Part shown: positions 63,851 to 64,000 of the stretch, piece by piece | How positions within the stretch are numbered: position 1 is the first letter of the stretch | Layout: each line of letters begins with the position of its first letter | NCBI GenBank assembly: GCA_025084515.1 | Contig: JAJAGP010003256.1 | Span: 1-64,000 of the forward strand | Reading direction: 5' to 3' | Length of the DNA: 64,000 nt | From: Ancistrus triradiatus | Taxonomy: Eukaryota; Chordata; Actinopteri; Siluriformes; Loricariidae | Notes under the pieces: model-generated | The model's database searches: none | Told to the model about the DNA's origin: nothing | Seen by the model: only the letters and a program-made list of their open reading frames with translations | Made by a program: the position numbers and the translations under genes

Positions 63851-64000
63851 AAACGCATGAACAAGTTTCTTTGCATCAATAAAAGAGAGGATATATCTAA
63901 GTTTAGCGATATTACGTAATTGAAAGAAAGCAATTCGAGTGATGCTGCTAATGTGCGCATCAAAGGAGAGATCTAAATCAAATATGACACCTAAGTTTTT

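Larger units (their letters stand above)
60383..64000 (-). mobile_element. L2-type LINE 3' end, split by an LTR-like element
   Basis: Starts with the tail (TCAAG)n at 60383-60400 and the 3' UTR block (AAAGCGCT-like AGTGCTTTTTACAATGGAGC, TTGGGAGGACC), with the C-terminal RT part at 61219-61642. It resumes at 63851 with ACGCATGAACAAGTTTCTTT and TGACACCTAAGTTTTT. It continues off the right edge. Confidence 0.82.

Overview
This is a TE-rich stretch of a ray-finned fish (teleost) genome. The evidence is one vertebrate host gene with canonical GT-AG introns, plus repeat families typical of teleosts: many Tc1/mariner families, L2/CR1-type LINEs ending in ACTTG-like tandem tails, a Tx1-like L1, hAT, piggyBac, a tRNA-derived SINE, and a Helentron with a C-terminal endonuclease. 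The sequence does not fix the species.

The only host gene I can support is rab21 (small GTPase of the early endocytic pathway), on the minus strand. Four coding exons are present: exon 1 at 45187-45327, exon 2 at 43215-43274, exon 3 at 17340-17447 and exon 4 at 4708-4771. They join in frame with clean splice sites and give 131 complete codons plus the first base of the next. The remaining exons, including the one with the NKxD motif, lie beyond the left edge. Introns are about 1.9 kb (1), 25.8 kb (2) and 12.6 kb (3), and the two large ones are mostly transposons.

Layout. 1-4.7 kb: intron 4, with Tc1 and L2 debris. 4.8-17.3 kb: intron 3, with four longer Tc1-type copies or remnants, a LINE with a mutated RT active site, a hAT remnant and microsatellites. 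17.4-43.2 kb: intron 2. It holds a nested L2, an LTR insertion with an unusual two-U5-end structure inside an unclassified satellite-like repeat, and a four-level nest (L2, then L1, then Harbinger-like MITE, then Tc1). A fused Tc1 pair ends 37 bp inside the exon 2 splice donor. 45.3-45.7 kb: 5'UTR and probable promoter. 45.9-47.7 kb: piggyBac remnant. 49.7-58.9 kb: Helentron (Rep-helicase-endonuclease), split by an LTR element that encodes only a proline-rich repeat protein. 59-64 kb: tandem repeats and an L2 copy split by a 2.2 kb element with LTR-like ends.

Almost all transposon genes are broken. The least damaged is the Tc1 transposase at about 14.37-15.39 kb. The most unusual structures are the LTR family with proline-rich tandem-repeat ORFs, its integration by two copies of the same LTR end, and the unclassified repeat with phased units of about 130 bp.
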